A stretch of DNA of 64,000 nucleotides. Origin: an uncultured Christensenella sp. GTDB taxonomy: Bacteria; Bacillota; Clostridia; Christensenellales; Borkfalkiaceae. Under the pieces are notes generated by a model. It searched no databases and was not told where the DNA came from. It worked only from the letters and a program-made list of their open reading frames with translations. The stretch is from the NCBI GenBank assembly GCA_910576655.1, contig CAJTJC010000012.1, positions 1 through 64,000 of the forward strand, written 5' to 3'. The position numbers and the translations under genes were made by a program. Positions 56,938-64,000 of the stretch are shown piece after piece (the stretch's first letter is position 1; the number at the start of each line of letters is the position of its first letter).

Positions 56938-58430
56938 AGCGCGCCGTTATCTATGCCCGATATTCTTCGAGCAATCAAACCGAGCAATCTATCGAGGGTC
57001 AAGTCCGCGTATGCTCCGAGTACGCTAAAGCGAAAGGACTAACGATTGTTGGCGAATACATAGACAGGGCAATTTCAGGTCGGACAGATAACCGGCCGGA
57101 TTTTCAACGGCTTATGCAGGACAGCGGCAAGCACATGTTCGAGGCGGTTATCGTATATCGGACCGACCGCTTCGCCCGCAATAAATACGACAGCGCGATT
57201 TATAAAAGGCACCTCCGAAAATGCAACGTCGAGCTTCATTACGCAGCCGAGCATATACCGGAAGGGCCGGAGGGCATAATTCTCGAAAGTCTTATGGAAG
57301 GGCTTGCGGAATACTACTCCGCCGAGCTGAGCCAGAAAATCAGGCGCGGGATTCGCGAGAGCGCGCTGAAAGGGAAGGCGACCGGCGGCAATATCGCGCT
57401 CGGCTATAAGATAGGACCGGACAAATCTTTTATAGTAGACGAGAAAGAAGCGGAAGCCGTAAGAATGATTTTCGATATGTTCGTTCGGCAAAAGCCAAAC
57501 TCCGAGATTTGCAGATACTTGAACGACCTCGGTATAAAGACAAGTCGGGGCAATCCCTTTACAAAGAGCTCCATACCCCGTATAATACAAAATGAAAAAT
57601 ATATCGGGGTCTACAAGTGTGGCGACATTCGGATTGAGGACGCCGTTCCCGCCATCGTGTCGAAAGAGGTCTTTGCTATGGCGCAAAAAGAAAACGCCCG
57701 CAGGCGCACCAGTAAACAAGCGGCGCTTCCGCGAGCGGAATATTTGTTGTCCGGTAAATTGTTCTGCGGGCATTGCAAAAAGAAAATGACAGGGGTAAGC
57801 GGTACCGGTCGGCGCGGCGGTAAGTTTTACTATTATTATTGCCCAACCGCCAGGAGTAAAAAGGGGTGCGATAAAAAGCACGTCTCGAAAGACTGGCTCG
57901 AGGATTTGGTCGTCGCCGAAACGCTGGACCACATTCTTAGGCCGGACGCCTTAAAGTATATCGCGAACGCCTGCTATGAGATTCAGCTTAAAGACAAGAC
58001 GGGCGACGAGGAAGTGGAGTTTTTCCGGCGTAGAATTGCCGAAAATAAAAGAGCCCTTGACAACACGCTAAAAGCGATAGAGTCCGGCGTTGAGACAATG
58101 ACGCTGCCGGTACGGCTGAAAGAGTTAGAGATGGAGCGCTTGCAGCTCCATGACGAATTAAAGGCCGCAGAGGCGAGGAAGGTCGTTCTCACGCCCGAGC
58201 ATATCGAGTTTATGCTTATGCAATACGCGGAAAAGGGCGAGGACGAGCAAGCCTACAAGAAAGAAATAATTGAATGTTTTGTGTCGGAGGTTTACCTTTA
58301 CGACGACAAGCTCCTCATATACTACAATATCAATAAGAATCACCCTGAGCTTGCCAAGTCCGACCTTGCGCTGTTAGAGTCCGACGGGTTCGACCAGCGC
58401 GACGACGCCTCCACCACAAAGGTACGGTAG
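56934..58430 (+). CDS. Large serine recombinase (integrase)
   Basis: 498 residues. Resolvase domain 1-~150 with catalytic Ser near 11 (ARYSSSNQTEQSIEGQ), recombinase domain ~160-270 (GYKIGPDKSFIVDEKEAEAVRMIF), and a zinc-ribbon region (CGHCKKK ... YYCPTARSKKGC) followed by a coiled coil. It integrates and, with a directionality factor, excises the phage between short att sites. Its stop lies within the terminator hairpin. Confidence 0.95.
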   Translation: MKRAVIYARYSSSNQTEQSIEGQVRVCSEYAKAKGLTIVGEYIDRAISGRTDNRPDFQRLMQDSGKHMFEAVIVYRTDRFARNKYDSAIYKRHLRKCNVELHYAAEHIPEGPEGIILESLMEGLAEYYSAELSQKIRRGIRESALKGKATGGNIALGYKIGPDKSFIVDEKEAEAVRMIFDMFVRQKPNSEICRYLNDLGIKTSRGNPFTKSSIPRIIQNEKYIGVYKCGDIRIEDAVPAIVSKEVFAMAQKENARRRTSKQAALPRAEYLLSGKLFCGHCKKKMTGVSGTGRRGGKFYYYYCPTARSKKGCDKKHVSKDWLEDLVVAETLDHILRPDALKYIANACYEIQLKDKTGDEEVEFFRRRIAENKRALDNTLKAIESGVETMTLPVRLKELEMERLQLHDELKAAEARKVVLTPEHIEFMLMQYAEKGEDEQAYKKEIIECFVSEVYLYDDKLLIYYNINKNHPELAKSDLALLESDGFDQRDDASTTKVR

Positions 58431-58454
58431 CAATGATACAAATTGCTACCGTAC
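58422..58454 (+). terminator. Terminator of the recombinase gene
   Basis: GTACGGTAGCAAT (58422-58434) pairs perfectly with ATTGCTACCGTAC (58442-58454), then a T run. The stem includes the stop codon. Confidence 0.85.
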
Positions 58455-58496
58455 TTTTTAATTATTCCCTATGAAAATCCCTTGATATAAAGCCAA

Positions 58497-58540
58497 AAGC
58501 GAGGTTAGTGGGTTCAAATGCGAACCTACCGCCCTCGCTT
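58497..58540 (+). terminator. Second rightward terminator near the prophage end
   Basis: AAGCGAGG (58497-58504) pairs with CCTCGCTT (58533-58540), an inner GGTTC/GAACC pair adds to it, and TTTTTGTTTT follows. It may belong to the host side of the junction. Confidence 0.75.
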
Positions 58541-58600
58541 TTTTTGTTTTCCGGATTTCTGGGCAACCGATGCCACCGGAAGAAGTGAACCCACTCTGCC

Positions 58601-58637
58601 GAACCTTTTAATTTTTCATAGAATAATTAAAAGGTTC
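58601..58637 (-). terminator. Inverted repeat after the GIY-YIG gene
   Basis: GAACCTTTTAATT (58601-58613) and AATTAAAAGGTTC (58625-58637), a perfect 13 bp pair with an 11 nt loop, ending 9 bp past the leftward GIY-YIG gene stop. It is probably that operon's terminator although no long T tract follows. Confidence 0.55.
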
Positions 58638-58646
58638 ACCTACGGA

Positions 58647-59495
58647 TTATCTTGATTCGATTTCTTTTAATGGTTTTCCAACTGCATTTTTCCACATGGC
58701 GGGGCCACTAACGCTATACCCGGTAACGAAGTCGGCCGCCGCTGATGAGCTTGAAAAAAGGATATCTTCTGTTGTTGTCAAGTCTTTGACCTTTCCAGAA
58801 TTGAAGTGCTTTTTCCGAAGTGCAATCGCACCTTTACTAAGAGACTTCTCCGACACCTTTTCGTTTACTACAGATCCGGCAAGAAGGACAAAACCCTCCG
58901 TTGTAACGATGCCGGTAGCTTTAGCAGCACCAGTGCTTAGATAAAGAATTTCATCATCTTGGGTGGAGCTTGATGTGTTTTGAACCGTAGGCTCAAGAAC
59001 TTTATATCCCAATGCATTTATCAGGACTCGCACATTGTCAATGAACTCCTCCATCGCTGCAATATGAGCTTCTTTCATAACGGTACGACTGTAGGTGTTT
59101 TTAGTTAACACATTATATCGTTTGCACTCACGAGCAATCTGAACGAAACGGTCTTCAAGATAACGGATGAGAGCTTTGTTCAAATCACGACCTAAAAAGA
59201 TAACCGCTGTTGTCCAGTAGAATTTCTCCTTTTCGGCATTGTAATCCCGAATGTGCTGGATGAGCCTATCTTGTACAGTTTCGGATTCTCCGATATAGAC
59301 GGAATCGGTATCATCTTCCTCTTTGCAGAACAAAAAATACACTCCGGCTCCATTAATATCGTCTCGTTTACAATCAGCAACTTCAATACGAGGTATTTTT
59401 ATTGCTTTGCCGTTCCAGTTGGATAGTTCCGCAATTATTAAACTATCTGCTGTTCCGTTTGCGAGGAACAGTTCTATTGATTTTCCATATGCCAT
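58647..59495 (-). CDS. GIY-YIG nuclease with DUF4357 domain
   Basis: 282 residues. The GIY-YIG core is GVYFLF (51-56) and VYIGES (67-72), with an Arg and a Glu further on (YLEDRFV). The C-terminal ~100 residues match DUF4357. This architecture is frequent in defence and restriction loci. It is last in the leftward operon, 23 bp after the helicase gene. It may be an accessory nuclease of the system or an independent one. Confidence 0.85.
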   Translation of the reverse strand: MAYGKSIELFLANGTADSLIIAELSNWNGKAIKIPRIEVADCKRDDINGAGVYFLFCKEEDDTDSVYIGESETVQDRLIQHIRDYNAEKEKFYWTTAVIFLGRDLNKALIRYLEDRFVQIARECKRYNVLTKNTYSRTVMKEAHIAAMEEFIDNVRVLINALGYKVLEPTVQNTSSSTQDDEILYLSTGAAKATGIVTTEGFVLLAGSVVNEKVSEKSLSKGAIALRKKHFNSGKVKDLTTTEDILFSSSSAAADFVTGYSVSGPAMWKNAVGKPLKEIESR

Positions 59496-59518
59496 ACTTT
59501 TTTCTCCTCGTTCGTAGA

Positions 59519-62176
59519 TTATGTTTCTTCAAATAGTTTAGGCCTATTCAGAGCAATCAATTCCGCCTCTGTCCGTGCGTCATTATTTTTGCATTCCAAA
59601 AGAGTGCGGCGAAGTTTCAATCCTTCGTCCGTTCTGAAAATATACTCCGGGTGATCTTTGATGTAGTTTGCGGATTCGCGGGAGAAGCCGTTCCTCTGCA
59701 GGAACACCGTTATTTCATTTGTTGTACCGTACTCTACGAATTCATACCAGTTGTTGTCATCAAGAGAATGCTCACCTTTGATGGCTATGTACATATTGGA
59801 GAACCGCAAGAAATAGTTTGATATGCTGAAGAGGATAACATTCTCGATAACCTCCAGCGTATCGGCAAATACTACATTACGATGTTCGGGACCATCGTCA
59901 AAATATGACGGAGTATAGTCATTCAGCCAGAACTTTTCCGGGTTGTCTTTCATGTAATCAATCGCTTTTCGCATGATATAGCTCAATCCGTGACCTTCCA
60001 TCCATTGAGAGAGGATTACGGCATACCAGCTTAACTTTGCGTGTTCGCCAGCCTTATTCCGCTTACCAAGAGTTCCAAACTCATATTTGTCCCAATTAAA
60101 GATGCGGCTCAGTTCTTCCAAAAATCCGAGCACAACAGGATGAGAGAATCTGCCGTCCTGAGATTTCGGATAGTGCGTTCCATTTCTGATTGCAGCCGCA
60201 AGCCTTCTTGACTGGTCGGCAGAAATATTGATATCACTGTCAATGAACTCCTTCTGCCCCTCAAACTTCTCACGAATGGTCTGCTCACCGTCTTCTGGCA
60301 TAAATGCAGCGAATTCACGGCGAACAAGGCTATCCCTGTCATCCATTATATCCTTTAGAAGAATCAGACCGAACTTCCGCATCATGATGTATTCTTCTTC
60401 CGGCTGCTTCTGGCTCTTTGTATCGTAAGGTTCAATTTTGGAACTGCCGGAAAGAAGTGTCTCCACAACGTGCTTTTTCAGTTTTGGTTTCAGTTCCTGC
60501 ACAATGGAAAGTCTCTGATCGGGAATAGGCTCACGCAAAAGGCGGACATATTCTTTTTCGGTTACCTGCTCTCCATCGCTGATGAAGAATACATTGCCAT
60601 AAAGATTGAACTTGATTCGCCCAACACGACCGATGAGATTACGGAATTCCACGCTTGTCATCTGCGGTCTGCCACTACGATAGTTCGTAATGAAAAGATT
60701 ATCCGCAGGCAGATTAACACCCTCTATCAGAGTGCTGGTGCAGAACATTGCGGTGATTTTGCCTTCTTTGAAGAGCTTCTCTATTCTCTGGCGAATTGAC
60801 GCAGGAAGGTAGCCGATGTGGTATGCGATACCCTTGCGTATGAGTTTCGTCAGATAGTAATCGCCATGCACCTGGTCCCTGATATCATTCGCCAGTTGCT
60901 TCAGATCGTCATCATCAATATCATCTTTTCCTTCGGCAAAGGCTCTGGCTGCTTCGATTGCACCGTTCTTTCCGCTGAAATAAGCAATATTACGCTTGCG
61001 TTCATTCAGCGGCTTGTTTCGGTCGAAGGCAGTCATAATATTCATAAAATCCACGACCGACATGGTGGCATTCCCATATTTGCACACAAAGATGGTGTCC
61101 TGCGTGTGGTCATTGAAAATGCGTATGGATTTTGTTTCCTGACTTATCAGAAATTTGAACTGTGTAACCGGCGCAAATGTAGAAGAGATGGCATTTTCTT
61201 CACCTTTCTGTGCTTCGGTTACCAGTTTCAGATAGACTTCTGGGTTTGGAATGTTGGGGGAAGCAAAGATGAAATGTGGCATGGGCTTTTGCTGTGCAAG
61301 CATATCGACCGTTTTGTAGTAAAAAGGTCCCCGGCTGTTTCTGCCGGTCATCTTGTGAGCCTCATCTATAAAAATATAGTCTATTTTGAACTCGGGTTTG
61401 CTGATTAGAAGGTATAACAAACGCTCCGGCGTCATCACAAGAATAAAATTGTGATCCTCTTCAAGAGAATAATCACTTGCCGCTGTGACTACGCTATAAT
61501 TCATTTCTTCCAGCAGCTTATCCAGTCCCATGACCGTATCTTCTCTGACCTCGTTAATCAGAGCTTTGGTAGGGACTATCCGGGCGAAATTGAACTTTTC
61601 ACCTTTTTGGATTTTGTCTTTAATGAAGACCTCCATGATAAAAGATTTGCCCATAGAGGTCGGTGCCGAATAACTGAATGCACCATTATTCAGCTGATCA
61701 TAAATGTTTTTCTGCGGAATAAAGAAGCGCTTGTCCCTTTCCGCAGGGATGGACAGATAATCACTTATGAATGTTGCGTAGGCTTTCTCCTGAAGCGTAG
61801 TTTCAGTATAGCCGGATTTATATGTTGTTCTGGCAATCTCTGTGCCACGGAAGTTGCCGATGCTCGAAAGAACAGAACCGGCATAATATGCAACATCCTC
61901 ATTGTCCGGCTCCAGTTCAAGAAGAAGCGTGATGATAGCCTGCGCCCACATTTTATGATCATCGGATTTTGTAGGATGCGTGGACTTGGAAAGAAGATCT
62001 GCAAATCGCAGAGCCGCCTCCACATCGACCTGCCGTGCCTGCTGAAATCCCTCAAGGTGCAGCTTCAAGATGGCATAGTTGTAGAGCATATTGTCGTACA
62101 GAACATTGAGGAAGTCGTTATCATCAATGCTTCCGAATATGGCATCGCCGAGCTTCGTTTTCTGGACATCACTCAT
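59519..62176 (-). CDS. hamB: Superfamily 2 helicase, Hachiman HamB-like
   Basis: 885 residues. Walker A APTSMGKSF (171-179), DEAH (271-274), motif V CTSTLIEGVNLPAD (479-492), motif VI LIGRVGR (514-520): a Ski2-like helicase. Its N- and C-terminal regions have no recognised domains. It overlaps the HamA-like gene by 4 bp, as in Hachiman, where HamB senses DNA damage and releases the HamA nuclease. Confidence 0.85.
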   Translation of the reverse strand: MSDVQKTKLGDAIFGSIDDNDFLNVLYDNMLYNYAILKLHLEGFQQARQVDVEAALRFADLLSKSTHPTKSDDHKMWAQAIITLLLELEPDNEDVAYYAGSVLSSIGNFRGTEIARTTYKSGYTETTLQEKAYATFISDYLSIPAERDKRFFIPQKNIYDQLNNGAFSYSAPTSMGKSFIMEVFIKDKIQKGEKFNFARIVPTKALINEVREDTVMGLDKLLEEMNYSVVTAASDYSLEEDHNFILVMTPERLLYLLISKPEFKIDYIFIDEAHKMTGRNSRGPFYYKTVDMLAQQKPMPHFIFASPNIPNPEVYLKLVTEAQKGEENAISSTFAPVTQFKFLISQETKSIRIFNDHTQDTIFVCKYGNATMSVVDFMNIMTAFDRNKPLNERKRNIAYFSGKNGAIEAARAFAEGKDDIDDDDLKQLANDIRDQVHGDYYLTKLIRKGIAYHIGYLPASIRQRIEKLFKEGKITAMFCTSTLIEGVNLPADNLFITNYRSGRPQMTSVEFRNLIGRVGRIKFNLYGNVFFISDGEQVTEKEYVRLLREPIPDQRLSIVQELKPKLKKHVVETLLSGSSKIEPYDTKSQKQPEEEYIMMRKFGLILLKDIMDDRDSLVRREFAAFMPEDGEQTIREKFEGQKEFIDSDINISADQSRRLAAAIRNGTHYPKSQDGRFSHPVVLGFLEELSRIFNWDKYEFGTLGKRNKAGEHAKLSWYAVILSQWMEGHGLSYIMRKAIDYMKDNPEKFWLNDYTPSYFDDGPEHRNVVFADTLEVIENVILFSISNYFLRFSNMYIAIKGEHSLDDNNWYEFVEYGTTNEITVFLQRNGFSRESANYIKDHPEYIFRTDEGLKLRRTLLECKNNDARTEAELIALNRPKLFEET

Positions 62177-63108
62177 AAGACAACAGCTCCCTTCATAACA
62201 TGATCCATTATTTCGCTCTTGTTGATTTCTGCATCCATAAAGGGAAGAATGTAGATGTAGAAGGAATGCATATCAAGGCCATTGCTCTTTATCTTGTTTG
62301 CTATGTACCCGGCGTGACGCTGAATATCCTCTGTCATCTTTTTCGTAACGATCTGATCATATTCGATTTCCGGGTGTTCTTCGGCTTTAACACCTATGGA
62401 ATAACCGAGAAATATACCATAAGCTGTGTTATATCTGCTCTGGGCATTTGGTGTGGGGATGATGGTGTCCTTCAGAAAAGCGATCTCGTCATCATCGAAG
62501 AATCGGTCAAGCACTGTTTTTTCTACCATCTGAATTTCGCGGGATGTGTGGTTTTTGATGCGCAGGATGGCCTCGAAAGCATTATCCACGGCATCGCGGA
62601 TTTCACCGACAATGTTTGATGTTCCGAATACCATCTGATTAAACGGCACACCGTTCTCATCGGCATCCGAAAGCAGATGAATGCTCTCGCAGACGCTTTT
62701 ATGTTGTGAAAGGTCGGTGGATAGTTCCACACGACTCATCAGTTTCGGAGCGGAGAGCTTGCCTTCCAGAAAGGCGTAGATCAGCATTTCTCCGAGTTCA
62801 TTTCCCGTACCTTTCTCATCAGCATCGCCGTTCTCACGCATAGTCTGAATGGCTCGTTCAATGGCAGCATCCAAATCATCATCCTTGCGAAATTGCTCAA
62901 GCATAGCCCGTGAGAAAACATAGCGGCTTAGATTCCGATACAGCCACCTCTCCAAATCCTCGTGATAGAATTTACCGTCACGAACAAGAAGGTGAAAAAG
63001 GCGCAATTGACCAGGCTTGCTCAAGCCGAGGTCTTCTGTACATGAAACCTCCGCGAAAATCCTGTCCATATCCTTATCTTTAAGCGTTTTTGATAATACT
63101 GCGCTCAT
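62173..63108 (-). CDS. hamA: DUF1837 protein, Hachiman HamA-like
   Basis: 311 residues. The C-terminal half has the DUF1837 pattern ELGEMLIYAFLEGKLSAPKLMS (104-125), a SIHLL strand (142-146) and FGTSNIVGEI (161-170). Where many DUF1837 nucleases carry a GExK motif, this one has GTSN, so the catalytic Glu and Lys are not seen. It precedes and overlaps the helicase gene. Probably the Hachiman effector, with changed or lost nuclease residues. Confidence 0.8.
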   Translation of the reverse strand: MSAVLSKTLKDKDMDRIFAEVSCTEDLGLSKPGQLRLFHLLVRDGKFYHEDLERWLYRNLSRYVFSRAMLEQFRKDDDLDAAIERAIQTMRENGDADEKGTGNELGEMLIYAFLEGKLSAPKLMSRVELSTDLSQHKSVCESIHLLSDADENGVPFNQMVFGTSNIVGEIRDAVDNAFEAILRIKNHTSREIQMVEKTVLDRFFDDDEIAFLKDTIIPTPNAQSRYNTAYGIFLGYSIGVKAEEHPEIEYDQIVTKKMTEDIQRHAGYIANKIKSNGLDMHSFYIYILPFMDAEINKSEIMDHVMKGAVVL

Positions 63109-63147
63109 TTCCTACCTCCGAAATTACATGATTTCCTCGTCTTTCTA

Positions 63148-64000
63148 TTATTCGTGTGTTGCCGAAGCATACTGTCCAAGCCGGGAAGCATACGCTTCAA
63201 CTCGACCACTCATGTCGTTATTGTCTGTCCATAATTCACACTGAAGCATGACGGTCTGTACGGCATCATCCATGCCCTCCGGCGGATACTTATGCTTCTT
63301 CAAAAGTTTCTTTATCATCATCCGCATCTTTGCTCTGGCGGAATCTCGCTTCTGCCAGTCAATAGTGCGATTATTACGCAGGGATTCAGCCAATTCTTTT
63401 GTGATGGCTATGAGTTCTTCGTTTTCGTAAAAGTCCTTGATTGCCTGCGGTTTTGTCAGTGCATCGTAGAAAGCCAGCTCATCGGCGGTGAGTCCAAGTT
63501 GTGCGCCTTCCTTTTGTGCCGCTTGAATCTGCTTTGCCAAATTCAGCAGTTCCTCTATGACCTGCTCATTAGTGAGCATTCCGTTAAGATAGCGATTCAT
63601 GGCCTGCTGGATTATCTCACTGAACTTTTGTGACTTTACCACATTCGTTCTCTTGTAAATGATGACCTGCTCCGAGATCAGCTTTTTCAGAAGTTCTACA
63701 GCAAGGTTCTTCTCCTTCATTTTTCCGATTTCCTCAAGAAATTTTGGATCGAACAGGGAGAAATCACCATTCACATCGGAGAACAGATTAATTACGCCGC
63801 TCGACTTTATACTCTGCTCCAGCAGCGCATTGATTCTGGCGTTCATCTCGGGTAGGGAGATTTTCTTGCCTTCGCCCTGGTTCATCAGCCGCATAACAAG
63901 AACACGGACGGATTCAAAAAATGCCGCTTCGATGCGCATGGACTCCTCGGAAAGAGAAGAACACAGCGATAATGCCTGCCGCAAAAGAAGGGATTCTTTC
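63148..64000 (-). CDS. hsdR: Type I restriction subunit HsdR, C-terminal part
   Basis: The visible ~284 codons are open at the window edge (reading KESLLLRQALSLCSSLSEES...), so the gene continues to the right. The helical pattern (LCSSLSEESMRIEAAFFESVRVLVMRL, then NRYLNGMLTNEQVIEELLNLAKQI) matches the HsdR C-terminal DUF3387 domain that docks on the methylase core. The motor and nuclease domains would lie outside the window. It is upstream of, and probably co-transcribed with, the HamA-like gene 40 bp away. Confidence 0.78.
   Translation of the reverse strand, partial: KESLLLRQALSLCSSLSEESMRIEAAFFESVRVLVMRLMNQGEGKKISLPEMNARINALLEQSIKSSGVINLFSDVNGDFSLFDPKFLEEIGKMKEKNLAVELLKKLISEQVIIYKRTNVVKSQKFSEIIQQAMNRYLNGMLTNEQVIEELLNLAKQIQAAQKEGAQLGLTADELAFYDALTKPQAIKDFYENEELIAITKELAESLRNNRTIDWQKRDSARAKMRMMIKKLLKKHKYPPEGMDDAVQTVMLQCELWTDNNDMSGRVEAYASRLGQYASATHE

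Larger units (their letters stand above)
3949..58496. mobile_element. Complete contractile-tailed prophage (PBSX/Mu-like myovirus)
   Basis: A ~54 kb block with every module of a temperate myovirus: serine recombinase and repressor, replication genes, terminase, portal, capsid, sheath, tube, tape measure, baseplate, fibre, holin and endolysin. GC content and codon use differ from both flanks. The exact ends are not resolved: the left end lies between the tRNA-Ala 3' end and the leftward terminator at 4108, and the right end within ~200 bp of the recombinase stop at 58430. No gene looks inactivated apart from a possible homopolymer frameshift at 53365, so the phage may be inducible. Confidence 0.92.

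Noticed and set aside
3956..58399. 12 bp inverted match near both ends as attL/attR
   Set aside because: Functional prophage att sites should be direct repeats; an inverted pair would prevent excision. Kept only as an open question.

Overview
The window is a Gram-positive, Firmicutes-type chromosome (most likely a gut Clostridia; strong AAGGAGG ribosome sites, low-GC flanks) carrying a complete ~54 kb prophage of higher GC content. Left host flank (1-3948): a two-copy direct repeat with terminators, a YtrA-type GntR regulator with an ABC transporter, and two tRNA genes (Gly-CCC, Ala-GGC). Right host flank (58.5-64 kb): a leftward defence operon with the C-terminal part of a type I restriction HsdR, a Hachiman-like HamA/HamB pair and a GIY-YIG nuclease.

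The prophage is a contractile-tailed (PBSX/Mu-like myovirus) temperate phage transcribed mostly leftward. From right to left: a lysogeny module (rightward CI-like repressor plus large serine recombinase, divergent from an early promoter with overlapping operators); a replication and nucleotide module (DUF2800, 3D-domain protein, DUF2815 ssDNA-binding protein, family A DNA polymerase, ThyX, dUTPase, dCMP deaminase, VapE-type primase/helicase, VRR-NUC, SNF2 helicase, ArpU-like late regulator); a terminator at 43.2 kb; the head genes (TerS, TerL, portal, Mu-F-like protein, XkdF protease/scaffold, capsid, connectors); the tail genes (sheath, tube, XkdN with a -1 frameshift extension, tape measure, LysM, hub, baseplate J, fibre); then lysis genes (amidase, holin); and an 11 kb accessory region of small genes. 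A rightward PD-(D/E)XK gene with its own promoter sits between portal and TerL.

The most striking system is a diversity-generating retroelement (DGR) at 17.5-20.6 kb: a reverse transcriptase, a template repeat (TR), an Avd protein and a fibre gene whose 3' end is the variable repeat (VR1). A second variable repeat (VR2) lies about 10 kb away at the 3' end of another DUF6273/C-type-lectin-like gene in the accessory region. Over the repeat, VR1 (17 differences) and VR2 (22 differences) differ from TR only where TR has adenine on the coding strand. Both VRs are followed by the same GC-rich hairpin, which TR lacks.

Three families of non-coding repeats are spread through the prophage: five ~90-100 bp palindromic elements placed just 3' of stop codons; two ~300 bp iteron-like regions (12.1 and 45.5 kb); and five regulatory modules each holding two TTAC...GTAA palindromes upstream of accessory genes. 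These look phage-specific and I recognise none of them as a named family. All calls come from reading the sequence and from memory of protein families; no search was run.
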